A DNA stretch of 64,000 bases from Fimbriiglobus ruber (GTDB taxonomy: Bacteria; Planctomycetota; Planctomycetia; Gemmatales; Gemmataceae), in contig NZ_NIDE01000020.1 in assembly GCF_002197845.1 (NCBI RefSeq), positions 481,460 to 545,459 on the forward strand. Reading direction: 5' to 3'. The translations under genes were made by a program, and so were the position numbers. Below are positions 43,970 through 53,607 of the stretch, one piece after another (positions within the stretch are counted from its first letter, which is position 1; each line of letters starts with the position of its first letter). The notes beneath the pieces were generated by a model. The model had not been told where the DNA came from and made no database searches. It saw nothing but the letters and a program-made list of their open reading frames with translations.

Positions 43970-45448
43970 GTGAACCGCCGCATCTGGATTCCGTTCGCGC
44001 TCTTTTCGCTCGCCGTATCTCCTCTCTCCGCCGCCGAGCCCGAGCCCGCCTTCCGCGTTACCTTCGACGAGAGTGCCCTCGCCACGCCATTCACCGGGCG
44101 AGTTCACGTCGTTCTCTGGCGGTCCGAGCCCAAGCCGATCGGTCGGAGCTTGAACTGGTTCGACCCAGAGCCGGCGTTCGCGGTGGACATCAAGGAATGG
44201 GCTCCCGGCGCGCCGCTGACGGTCGGGCCGAAAGCTTTGTCCCACCCGACCGCCCTTGGTTCGGTCAAACCGGGCAAGTATTACGTGCAGGCGATTCTCG
44301 ACCGCGACCTCGGCGGGATCAGCTTCGCGGCGAGCCCCGGGAACGGTTATTCCAAACCGCTGGCCCTGGATTTTGACCCGAAAACGACGGGCACGGTCGC
44401 GCTGAAAATCGATCAGGTGTACGCAGAGCCACCACTCAAAGACACGGATTCGGTCAAGTTTGTCGACATCGAAAGCCCGTTGCTGACGAAATTCCACGGC
44501 CGCCCCGTCCGCCTCCGCGCGGGCGTCATTCTGCCGCCGTCGTTCGCCAAGTCGCCCGGGAAGAAATACCCCGTCGTCTACGAGATTACCGGGTTCGGCG
44601 GCAGCCACCTCTCCGCGCAGCCGATTTCGGCTCGCAAGCCGTGGGACGTGGCGGGCGTCGAAGTCGTTTGGGTCGTCCTCGACGGCAACTGCCGACTCGG
44701 CCACCACGTCTTCGCGGACTCCGCGAACAACGGCCCGCGCGGGCAGTCGCTCGTCGAAGAACTGATCCCCCACGTCGAGAAAACGTTCCGCGGCGTCGGT
44801 ACGCCCACAGCCCGACTCGTCACCGGGCACTCGTCAGGCGGGTGGTCGAGCCTGTGGCTCCAGGTCGCCTACCCGGACGTGTTCGGCGGGTGTTGGTCCA
44901 CGTCGCCGGACCCGGTCGACTTCCGCGACTTCCAGCGCGTCAACATTTACGCGCCCGGCGAGAACCTGTTCACCGACCGCGACGACCGCCGCCGGCCGCT
45001 GTCCCGGGCCGTGGGCGGCAAAACACTCGACTTCAAGCGGTTCTCGGACATGGAAGTGGTCATGGGCCGCGGCGGGCAGCTCGCTTCGTTCGAGGCCGTG
45101 TTTAGCCCGAGAGGGGCGGACGGGAAGCCGCTCCCGCTCTGGGACAGAACGACCGGCGACATCGACCCGAAGGTGGCGAAGACGTGGGAGAAGTACGACA
45201 TCCGCCTCAAGCTCGAACGCGAATGGAAAACGCTCGGCCCGAAACTGGCCGGCAAGGTTCACGTCTACATGGGCGATCTCGACACGTTTTACCTGGACGG
45301 GGCGGCCCGGCTGTTACAGCAGTCGTTTGAAAGGCTATCGGGCGACGCGGTCGTCGAAATGTTTCCGAACAAGACGCACAGCCTCGTCGACGCGAAACTC
45401 CGCGAGCGGATCAGCCGCGAAATGGCCGAAACGCTGCGGCGGGAATAA
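43970..45448 (+). CDS. Secreted alpha/beta-hydrolase esterase
   Basis: The 492-residue protein has a signal peptide (FALFSLAVSPLSAAEP). An N-terminal beta domain of ~170 residues precedes an esterase-D-like hydrolase fold: KYPVVYEITGFGGSHLSA, VVWVVLDGNCRLGHHVFADS and the nucleophile elbow TGHSSGGWSSL. An Asp in YMGDLDTFYLDG and a His in NKTHSLVDAK are candidates for the rest of the triad. It is probably periplasmic or secreted; the ester substrate is unknown. The start is GTG. pstS starts 135 bp downstream but probably has its own promoter. Confidence 0.78.
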   Translation: MNRRIWIPFALFSLAVSPLSAAEPEPAFRVTFDESALATPFTGRVHVVLWRSEPKPIGRSLNWFDPEPAFAVDIKEWAPGAPLTVGPKALSHPTALGSVKPGKYYVQAILDRDLGGISFAASPGNGYSKPLALDFDPKTTGTVALKIDQVYAEPPLKDTDSVKFVDIESPLLTKFHGRPVRLRAGVILPPSFAKSPGKKYPVVYEITGFGGSHLSAQPISARKPWDVAGVEVVWVVLDGNCRLGHHVFADSANNGPRGQSLVEELIPHVEKTFRGVGTPTARLVTGHSSGGWSSLWLQVAYPDVFGGCWSTSPDPVDFRDFQRVNIYAPGENLFTDRDDRRRPLSRAVGGKTLDFKRFSDMEVVMGRGGQLASFEAVFSPRGADGKPLPLWDRTTGDIDPKVAKTWEKYDIRLKLEREWKTLGPKLAGKVHVYMGDLDTFYLDGAARLLQQSFERLSGDAVVEMFPNKTHSLVDAKLRERISREMAETLRRE

Positions 45449-45465
45449 CCCCGCCGCCCGCACGG

Positions 45466-45483
45466 GTTTCACCAAACCTTCAC
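45466..45483 (+). promoter_or_regulatory. Possible Pho box upstream of pstS
   Basis: GTTTCAC and CCTTCAC are two 7-bp near-direct repeats separated by 4 bp, giving the 11-bp period of PhoB-type sites. They lie 101 bp before the pstS start, a suitable distance. The match is by spacing and partial sequence only. Confidence 0.35.
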
Positions 45484-45583
45484 GCGCGGCCGCGTTGTCC
45501 GCACACTCGCGCTTCCTAGGATGGCTGAAGTTTAAACGGACCTCTTCCCCGTTGGACCGGCCGACCCCCGGAGCATACCGCAC

Positions 45584-46720
45584 GTGACACGTACCCTCCG
45601 AGCCCTGATCGCGACGACTTGCTCGCTCGTACCGGCCCTCCTCGCGGTCGGGTGTAGCGGCAAGACACCCCCCACGGCCGCGACCACGCCGGGCGGTCCC
45701 GCGACGACGATCCAAACCGATTCGGCCGAACTGAGCGGCCGCGGCTCGACGTTCATCCAACCGATCATGAAATTCTGGACGGAAGAATTTCACCTGCGCA
45801 CCGATAACAAAGTGAAGATCGACTATCAGGGCACCGGGTCCGGGGACGGCGTAAAAGGGGTCACCGATAAACTCTGCGATTTCGGTTGTTCGGACTTCCC
45901 CCTGAACGAAGAGCAGATCAAGCAGGCCGACGCCAAGGGCGGCCCCACCGTCCACATCCCGCTGGTGATCGGGGCCGTCGTTCCCATGTACCGGCTCGAC
46001 GGCGTTGACAAGACGCTCGTCTTTAGTGGGCCGGTACTGGCCGACATTTTCAGCGGCAAAATCACCAAATGGAACGACGCGAAACTGAAAGACCTCAACC
46101 CCGGCGCCAACCTGCCCGACGTTTCCATCAGTCCGGTCTGCCGGGCGGACAAGAGCGGGACCTCATTCATCTTCACCGACTACCTCTCGAAGGTCAGCCC
46201 GGAGTTCAAGAAGACGGTCGGGGTCAGCAGCGAACCGAAGTGGCCGGAAAACGTCGGGACCAAGCAGCAGAAAACGGACGGGGTGGCCGGGCACATTACC
46301 AAAAACAACGGTGCGATCGGGTACGTCGAACTGACATACGCGCTCGACACCAAGGCCGGGTACGGGGCGGTCGTGAACAAGGCGGGGAAGACGGTCCGGG
46401 CCGACCTCGACAGCATCACCGCGGCCGCGGCCGCGACGCTCGGGCACACACAAACCGAGAAGCCGTACTCCCTCCACGACCTGACCTACAACCTGACCGA
46501 CGCGGCCGGCGACGCATCGTACCCGATCGCCGCTCTGAGCTTCGCGATCATTTATCAGAAGCAATCCGGTCCGAAGGGCAAAGCGGTGGTCGAGTTCCTG
46601 AAGTGGGCTTCGTCGCCGGCCGCCCAGGAACTGGCCAAGAAACGGAACTTCGCCCCGCTCCCGGTCAAGCTGCAGAAGCAGATTCACGAAAAACTAGGAA
46701 AGGTCGATCTCGTTCCCTAA
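45584..46720 (+). CDS. pstS: Phosphate ABC transporter substrate-binding lipoprotein
   Basis: The 378-residue protein has lipobox LLAVGCSG and the PstS fold: LSGRGSTFIQPIMKFWTEEF, IDYQGTGSGDGVKGVTD and KLCDFGCSDFPLNEEQI. IPLVIGAVVPMYRLDG, GKITKWNDAKLKDLNPGANL and the phosphate-binding VCRADKSGTSFIFTDYLSK follow. It binds phosphate in the periplasm for the permease encoded next. GTG start. A short stem-loop (46742-46748 with 46758-46764) lies between this gene and pstCA, a common way to keep the binding protein in excess. pstB and phoU are not in the window. Confidence 0.94.
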   Translation: MTRTLRALIATTCSLVPALLAVGCSGKTPPTAATTPGGPATTIQTDSAELSGRGSTFIQPIMKFWTEEFHLRTDNKVKIDYQGTGSGDGVKGVTDKLCDFGCSDFPLNEEQIKQADAKGGPTVHIPLVIGAVVPMYRLDGVDKTLVFSGPVLADIFSGKITKWNDAKLKDLNPGANLPDVSISPVCRADKSGTSFIFTDYLSKVSPEFKKTVGVSSEPKWPENVGTKQQKTDGVAGHITKNNGAIGYVELTYALDTKAGYGAVVNKAGKTVRADLDSITAAAAATLGHTQTEKPYSLHDLTYNLTDAAGDASYPIAALSFAIIYQKQSGPKGKAVVEFLKWASSPAAQELAKKRNFAPLPVKLQKQIHEKLGKVDLVP

Positions 46721-46886
46721 GTCGATCGACCGAGTCCGCATCCCTCTTACCGGCAGGAAGAGGGGCCGAACGGAGCCCGGTGGCTAAACTGTCCTTCGCA
46801 GGATTCCGCCCGCCAGGACGGAATTCCGGCGAACGGATCGCTTCCCCCCCCCGTTCGTTTGCCCGAGCCGACCGCCACAGGGGCTT

Positions 46887-48878
46887 ATGTCAACCGCCGT
46901 TTCGCCCGCACCCCCGCAGTCGCCTGCGCCGAAGGGCTTGCCCGATATCCTGTTCGCGGCCGTGACGCAGGCGTCCGGGCTCGCCATCTTGACTCTCGTC
47001 GCCAGTCTCGTCGGCGTTCTCGTGTGGCAGGCGTGGCCCGTCCTCGAGAGTGCCCGCACGTACCAACTCTGGTCGGCGGAATGGGTTCCCACCCCGCCGG
47101 ACGGGGCGAGTACGCCGGTGTTCGGGGCGCGGGCGTTCGTGTACGGGACGGTCGTCACGGCCGCGATCGCGATGCTGATCGCGGTCCCCCTCGGCATCGC
47201 GACGGCCGCCTACCTCTCCGAGATCGCGCCCGGGTGGGTAAAGAAAGTCGGCGCGTTCCTCGTCGAACTCCTCGCGGCAATCCCGAGTGTCGTGTACGGG
47301 TTCTGGGGGTTGTTCTTCCTCGCCCCCGTCATTCAGAAGTGTTTCAATTTGCTCGGCGGTCCGAACACCGGGGGGAACGGCCTTCTCGCGGCCGGCATCA
47401 TTCTGGCCATCATGGTCCTCCCGTACATCACCGCGATCAGTTACGACGTCTGCCGCTCGGTCCCGCGGTCCCTGCGGGAGGGGGCCTTGGCCCTCGGCGC
47501 GACGCGGTGGCAGACGATCTGGTCCGTCGTCCTCCCGGTCGCCCGCCCGGGGATCACCGCGGCGGCATTTCTGGCACTGGGGCGCGCGCTCGGCGAGACG
47601 ATGGCGGTCACGATGCTGATCGGCAACAAGACGCTCATCTCGTTCTCGGTGTTCGCCACCGGCGACACGATCGCGAGCAAGATTTCTAACTCCTTGAACG
47701 AGGCGGACGACCCGGCCGGGCGGGCGGCCCTGATCGCGCTGGCCCTGATTCTGCTCGTGACGACCGCGGCGTTCAACATCGCCGCCCGGCTCATCCTGAG
47801 CCGGTTCGACGGGTTCCGGGTGACGAAGTCAAAGCCGGCGGCGGCCGACGACCAACCCGACACGGCCGGGCGGCGGGCCGAACTCCCGGAACCGCCGCCC
47901 CCTGGGCCGCCGGTCCGGTCCGCCGCGGCGACGTGGAATGCCGTCATGACCTGCGTCTTGGCCGGGTGCTTCGTCCTGACCATCGTGCCCCTGTTCCTCA
48001 TCCTCGGCCTGATCACTTATCGCGGCGTCGCGGCCATCCAACCGCACCTGTTTACCGAAAACGCGTTCCGGAACCTGACCAACGACCAATACCGCCAGCT
48101 TGTCGCCTGGCAAAAGGACGAGGCCGGGGCCGAGTACCCGATGGACGAACTCGGCCGCCCGGTCCGCCGCGGTGGGCTGGGACACGCGATGCTCGGAACG
48201 GTGATGATGACCGGGGTGGCGACGCTGCTGGCCGTCCCCCTGGGACTGGCCGCCGCGGTGTATCTCGCGGAGGCGAGGCGGTCCCACCTGGCGACCTCCG
48301 TCCGGTTCGTGACCGAACTACTCGGCGGCGTCCCGTCGATCGTGATCGGGATTTTCGTTTACGCGATCCTGGTCGGTCCGACGTATTCATTCATCCGCGG
48401 CCCGGACGCCCGCCCCCTCGGGTTCTCGGGATGGGCCGGGGCCGTCGCGCTCGCGATCATGATGGTCCCGATCATCGTGCGGTCCGCCGAGGAGTCGATG
48501 AAGTTGGTGCCGGACGCGCTGCGGCACGCGAGCTACGCGCTCGGTGCGAACCGCATGCAGACGATCCTCCAGGTCATTCTGCCGGCCGCACTCCCGGCCA
48601 TCGTGACCGGGATCTTCCTGGCCGTCGGGCGGATCGCCGGCGAAACCGCCCCGCTCCTGTTTACCGCGGGGCAGTACGACGACTGGCCCAAGTCCCCGGC
48701 CCACTCGACCCCGTTCCTGACCGGGTACATCTACAACTACTCCCGCAGCCCCTACCTCGATTTTCAGGACCAGGCTTGGGGCGCGACGGTGGTCTTGCTC
48801 GCGGTGGTAATGGTACTCAACGTCGGCATCCGGCTCGTCGCCGGGAAGCGGGTCGTGTCCGCGTCGCAGGCGGGCTAA
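46887..48878 (+). CDS. pstCA: Fused phosphate ABC transporter permease PstC-PstA
   Basis: The single 663-residue protein contains both membrane subunits of the phosphate importer. Residues ~15-310 are PstC-like, with the EAA-type loop REGALALGATRWQTIWSVVL and LGETMAVTMLIGN. A Pro-rich linker (~318-345, ELPEPPPPGPPVRS) joins it to a PstA-like half with VTELLGGVPSIVIGIFVYAI, HASYALGANRMQTILQVILP and AGETAPLLFT. The two halves normally come from separate genes and form a heterodimer, so here the stoichiometry is fixed. About 12 transmembrane segments. The next gene, glpK, is convergent, so pstB must be elsewhere. Confidence 0.92.
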   Translation: MSTAVSPAPPQSPAPKGLPDILFAAVTQASGLAILTLVASLVGVLVWQAWPVLESARTYQLWSAEWVPTPPDGASTPVFGARAFVYGTVVTAAIAMLIAVPLGIATAAYLSEIAPGWVKKVGAFLVELLAAIPSVVYGFWGLFFLAPVIQKCFNLLGGPNTGGNGLLAAGIILAIMVLPYITAISYDVCRSVPRSLREGALALGATRWQTIWSVVLPVARPGITAAAFLALGRALGETMAVTMLIGNKTLISFSVFATGDTIASKISNSLNEADDPAGRAALIALALILLVTTAAFNIAARLILSRFDGFRVTKSKPAAADDQPDTAGRRAELPEPPPPGPPVRSAAATWNAVMTCVLAGCFVLTIVPLFLILGLITYRGVAAIQPHLFTENAFRNLTNDQYRQLVAWQKDEAGAEYPMDELGRPVRRGGLGHAMLGTVMMTGVATLLAVPLGLAAAVYLAEARRSHLATSVRFVTELLGGVPSIVIGIFVYAILVGPTYSFIRGPDARPLGFSGWAGAVALAIMMVPIIVRSAEESMKLVPDALRHASYALGANRMQTILQVILPAALPAIVTGIFLAVGRIAGETAPLLFTAGQYDDWPKSPAHSTPFLTGYIYNYSRSPYLDFQDQAWGATVVLLAVVMVLNVGIRLVAGKRVVSASQAG

Positions 48879-49016
48879 ACCCCGAGATCGCAATCTGGAC
48901 CCGATCCGATCGCTGGAAAGGGGTGGGACCGCGACCTCACCTTCTCGCCCAACGCCTTCACCCGAAGGCCGCGGTTAGTGCCCGCGAAATCCGCAGGAAT
49001 ACCGGGCGGACCTTGT

Positions 49017-50535
<1,519 letters not shown>

Positions 50536-50545
50536 TCGGGGATAA

Positions 50546-50677
50546 GGCGAGCGGGGGACGTCAGTCCCCTGATTCTGGGAAGCTGTTCCCGGTTCGGGTA
50601 GACGGACTCGGAAGAGGGATCGATTTCAGACAATGAACAGTCTCCCAGAATCAGGGGACTGACGTCCCCCGCTCGCC
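50546..50677. repeat. Palindromic element (family F), 35-bp perfect arms
   Basis: Positions 50546-50580 (starts GGCGAGCGGGGGACGTCAGT) and 50643-50677 are perfect inverted repeats around a 62-bp core. It lies immediately upstream of glpK, in its likely promoter or leader region. The remainder of the 50536-50849 gap shows no supported gene. Confidence 0.88.
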
Positions 50678-50849
50678 GGAATACCATTTGCGAGTCCATG
50701 CGGTTCGATAGGGGAGTTGAGCGACGAAATACTCGCGACAGAACCATGCCGACGCAACCAATTGATCCACCGACGGAAACCTGGGATGGATTTGTGCCTT
50801 GCGATTGCGCTTCGGACCGCGTCTTTCTCTACATAACGGAACACTTTTC

Positions 50850-51437
50850 CTACCCCGGCTCCCACGGCGCCTGCGTGGAAGTTCCGGGGGTCTCTAGCGG
50901 CGCTTCCGGCCGATCCATCCCGATCATCCTTGCGGCTTTCTCGAAACAGAAACGATTTCCCGTGCAAGCTGGCTTCTTCAGCACAGCTACCCAAGCATCA
51001 AAGTGAGTGAAGAGGTCTTGTACCACCTTGCCAGGGTTAATCCGTATCTCCCCGCCCTCGACATCGAAGCCGACCGGATAGTTTCTACTTAAAGGAGAAA
51101 ACCCCGCAGTTAGGCTCGTGTGGTACATACCGCAGCGCACCCATGAGTAGATTGTATTAATCTGCTCATCAGTCAAACTAGTAGAAGAATAGACTTTACG
51201 GAATCCGCACCTGAAAAATTCCCTACTCTGGCCGTGACTCGACTGGCCACGATCGAATTGCTCAAACATCTCGAAGTATGCCATTACCACTGACAGAATA
51301 GCATATCCCGATTCCTTGAACGGGTTGGTGCTGGCCTCGTTTCGAAACTCTTTTACCATCACCTCGGCAATTCCCAGTTGGCGAAATCGGACGTAGAACT
51401 CAAGACGTCTGATCATTCTATCGATATCGATCGCCAT
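50850..51437 (-). CDS. Hypothetical protein, AT-rich orphan, possible HEPN-like
   Basis: The 195-residue mainly helical protein (RRLEFYVRFRQLGIAEVMVK, ILSVVMAYFEMFEQFDRGQS) has no signal peptide. Around residue 100 it has YSWVRCGMYHTSLT, which fits the R-x4-H pattern of HEPN-type RNases and related helical proteins; this is only a short-motif resemblance. The base composition is clearly lower in GC than the neighbours and AT-biased codons are common, suggesting recent transfer. There is no good Shine-Dalgarno before the ATG. No partner antitoxin gene is visible. Function unknown. Confidence 0.55.
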   Translation of the reverse strand: MAIDIDRMIRRLEFYVRFRQLGIAEVMVKEFRNEASTNPFKESGYAILSVVMAYFEMFEQFDRGQSSHGQSREFFRCGFRKVYSSTSLTDEQINTIYSWVRCGMYHTSLTAGFSPLSRNYPVGFDVEGGEIRINPGKVVQDLFTHFDAWVAVLKKPACTGNRFCFEKAARMIGMDRPEAPLETPGTSTQAPWEPG

Positions 51438-51641
51438 TGCACATAACAGTGTTATAAAATGCCTTGTATTAAAGTCGAATTAAATTTTGACAGCATACTC
51501 TTTGTATTCTGGTCGACGATTCTGCCTACTCCCTGTCATCTCAGGCTGAATGACGACGCGGCTTCGTACTACAAACCAAGTTTGGGCGGTCGGTGTGCGG
51601 GTGTCAACCGGATTGGAAAACGATTCACGCGTCCGCGCGCA

Positions 51642-51682
51642 ACGCGAGCCGGCTTGCCTCCCAGGGACAAGCCGGCTCGCGT
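51642..51682 (-). terminator. Hairpin downstream of the glycosyltransferase gene
   Basis: Perfect 15-bp arms (51642-51656 and 51668-51682; ACGCGAGCCGGCTTG) surround an 11-nt loop, 36 bp after the stop at 51718. No T-tract follows on the minus strand, so it may stabilise the 3' end rather than terminate. Confidence 0.5.
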
Positions 51683-51717
51683 GATGGCTGCTTTTCCGCT
51701 CTACTCACCACCGCGTG

Positions 51718-52605
51718 TTAATGCTTCCCCGCGGCCATAACACCCGCCCCAACCTTAGCCAGCCCCGCGTTCACTTCCTTGACGTACCGCTTGCCGGACG
51801 GCAGCCACGGCTTGATCAGGTTGTAGTACCCGATGTACCACAGGGCCGCCACGCCGTCCATCGTGCTGATGTGCTTGCCTTCCTCGTACGACCGGCCGTA
51901 GTACGAGATCGGCACTTCGTAGGTCCGAGCGTGGGTCTTGCAGATCAGCGCCGAGATCTCGACCTCCATGCCGAAGCCCTTGCTCGTCAGGATCATCGGC
52001 TTGATCACTTCGGCCCGGAACGCCTTGTAACAGGTCTCGATGTCCGTCATGTTCCGGTTCGTCAGCAAGTTGCACAGGAACGTCAGGAAGACGTTCGCGA
52101 TGTAGTGCCGGAAGTACAACACCCGTGCGGCCTTGCGGACCAGGAACCGGCTGCCGAACACCACGTCCGCCACGCCGCTCAGGATCGGCCCGATCACGTC
52201 CGGGATCTCGGCCGGGTCGTATTCCAGGTCGGCGTCCTGAATGATGATGATCTCGCCGGTCGCCATTTCGAGCGCTTGCTTGATCGCGGCCGTCTTGCCC
52301 TGATTCTTCGGGGCCTGATAGAAGCGGATCTTCGGCTCGCCCTCGGCCCGGGCGCGGACGATGTTCGCCGTGCCGTCCTTCGAGCCGTCGTCCACGACGA
52401 CGATCTCCTTGACGACCGGGCCGAGCGCGAGAACGCGGGTCAGGATCTCGCTGACCGTCTTCTCCTCGTTGTAGACCGGGATCAGCACGGACAGCTTGCC
52501 CGTCGGGTCGGTCATCGCGGGAGGTTCCTTATCCTGGTTAATGACTTGAACACCCAGTCCCGACCGACTCACGCGGACGGACGCCGCAAACGTTGTCGAA
52601 CTCAT
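51718..52605 (-). CDS. Family 2 glycosyltransferase (DPM1/polyprenyl-phosphate type)
   Basis: The 295-residue GT-A enzyme has LSVLIPVYNEEKTVSEIL, IVVVDDGSKDGTANI, IIIQDADLEYDPAEIPDV (the metal-binding DxD region) and YKAFRAEVIK. It probably transfers a sugar to a polyprenyl phosphate or builds a surface glycan. The start at 52605 is chosen because AAGGAG precedes it and it overlaps the upstream acyltransferase stop (ATGA). A later Met 30 codons in begins the conserved domain. The two genes form a small operon for envelope glycan modification (inference). Confidence 0.85.
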   Translation of the reverse strand: MSSTTFAASVRVSRSGLGVQVINQDKEPPAMTDPTGKLSVLIPVYNEEKTVSEILTRVLALGPVVKEIVVVDDGSKDGTANIVRARAEGEPKIRFYQAPKNQGKTAAIKQALEMATGEIIIIQDADLEYDPAEIPDVIGPILSGVADVVFGSRFLVRKAARVLYFRHYIANVFLTFLCNLLTNRNMTDIETCYKAFRAEVIKPMILTSKGFGMEVEISALICKTHARTYEVPISYYGRSYEEGKHISTMDGVAALWYIGYYNLIKPWLPSGKRYVKEVNAGLAKVGAGVMAAGKH

Positions 52606-53285
52606 GACGCTCCTTCGTCTTGCGTACCCGAATCCAGGGCGAATCGCGGGCGAATCACCCGGGCCGGCACCCCGGCCGCGATCACGTTGGCGGGCAGCGG
52701 CTTCGTCACCACCGACCCGGCCCCGACGATCGTTCCTGCCCCCACGTCCGCCAACACGACGGCCGCGCTGCCGATCCAGGCCCCGGCCCCGATCGTCACC
52801 GCCCGCCGCTCCCCGCCCTGCTCGCGAATCGGCCGGGTCGGGTCGTCGGAATAGTGGGTCTGCCCACCGCTCGGGATGTGAACCCCGGCCGCGACGAGCA
52901 CGTCTTTCTGCAAATAAACTAGTCCTAAATGGCACCGCGGGCCAACGTAGACGTTCTCCTCGATCACCGCTCCTACCTGCGAAAACAACGTCCCGAACCC
53001 GACTTCGGCCGACCGATCGCAGCGGGCCAACACCCGCGCCAGGAACGCTCGCCGCAAGTAAATCCCCGTGATGCCCGGCAGTAGGGCGAGAGCCTGCGAA
53101 GCCCCCTCCAGCGCCCGGTTCTTCCCAATCACCAGCGCCCCGACCCAGTACGACACCAGCCACGGCGCGACGGCGATGGTCGCCACCGCGTGAACCATCG
53201 CCTTGATCGCGTTCTTCGCGGGCGAGGGTCGGTGGGGCGGGACAACGACCGCGGGCGGGGCGGTACTCGGCTGCGGGTCGGCCAT
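52602..53285 (-). CDS. Left-handed beta-helix acyltransferase family protein
   Basis: In this 227-residue protein a Pro-rich start is followed by a hydrophobic segment (VATIAVAPWLVSYWVGALVI). Hexapeptide-repeat turns follow: VGFGTLFSQVGAVIEENVYV, GAGAWIGSAAVVLADVGAG and TIVGAGSVVTKPLPANVIAA. The last part, with AGVPARVIRPR, is typical of the CysE/LacA/NodL-type acetyltransferase fold. It likely adds an acetyl group to a glycan intermediate at the membrane. It is coupled to the GT2 gene by a 4-bp overlap. Confidence 0.82.
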   Translation of the reverse strand: MADPQPSTAPPAVVVPPHRPSPAKNAIKAMVHAVATIAVAPWLVSYWVGALVIGKNRALEGASQALALLPGITGIYLRRAFLARVLARCDRSAEVGFGTLFSQVGAVIEENVYVGPRCHLGLVYLQKDVLVAAGVHIPSGGQTHYSDDPTRPIREQGGERRAVTIGAGAWIGSAAVVLADVGAGTIVGAGSVVTKPLPANVIAAGVPARVIRPRFALDSGTQDEGAS

Positions 53286-53607
53286 ACTGTCCAGTCGTCC
53301 TCAAAGGCCGCGGATAACGGCCGGGCGAGATCATAACAAAACGACACGGGCAACTGTCAAACCCGATTTGTGAAAGCGACCCAATCCGGCACTCACGCAG
53401 CCAGCCAACAACCCGGCTCACAAAAGCCGCCGAACCTTCGGCAGGTGCCGAACGGCCGGCGGATTCCCTTCGGCACCCAGCCCGCCTTTGAGCTGATCTT
53501 ACGACTTATCCCACTGATCGACATGCAGTTGTGGCCGACGAATTTTCCGGGCACGGCGTTCGCTTTACTCATGCGGCATTCACACACTTGCTCTTTCGGG
53601 AGCCGAC
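53286..53607. other. Divergent intergenic region
   Basis: These 322 bp lie between the acyltransferase/GT2 pair and the second RND operon. Short imperfect repeats of CCTTCGGCA-type sequence occur near 53434-53476. I see no supported gene, and the promoters cannot be placed confidently. Confidence 0.45.

Noticed and set aside
50698-51006. Plus-strand 102-codon frame opposite the AT-rich orphan
   Set aside because: Partly antisense to the longer orphan gene, with no ribosome site and no recognisable motif.
52606-53421. N-terminal extension of the glycosyltransferase frame to 53421
   Set aside because: It lies over the acyltransferase gene in another frame and is Arg-rich. A strong Shine-Dalgarno and ATGA overlap support the start at 52605.
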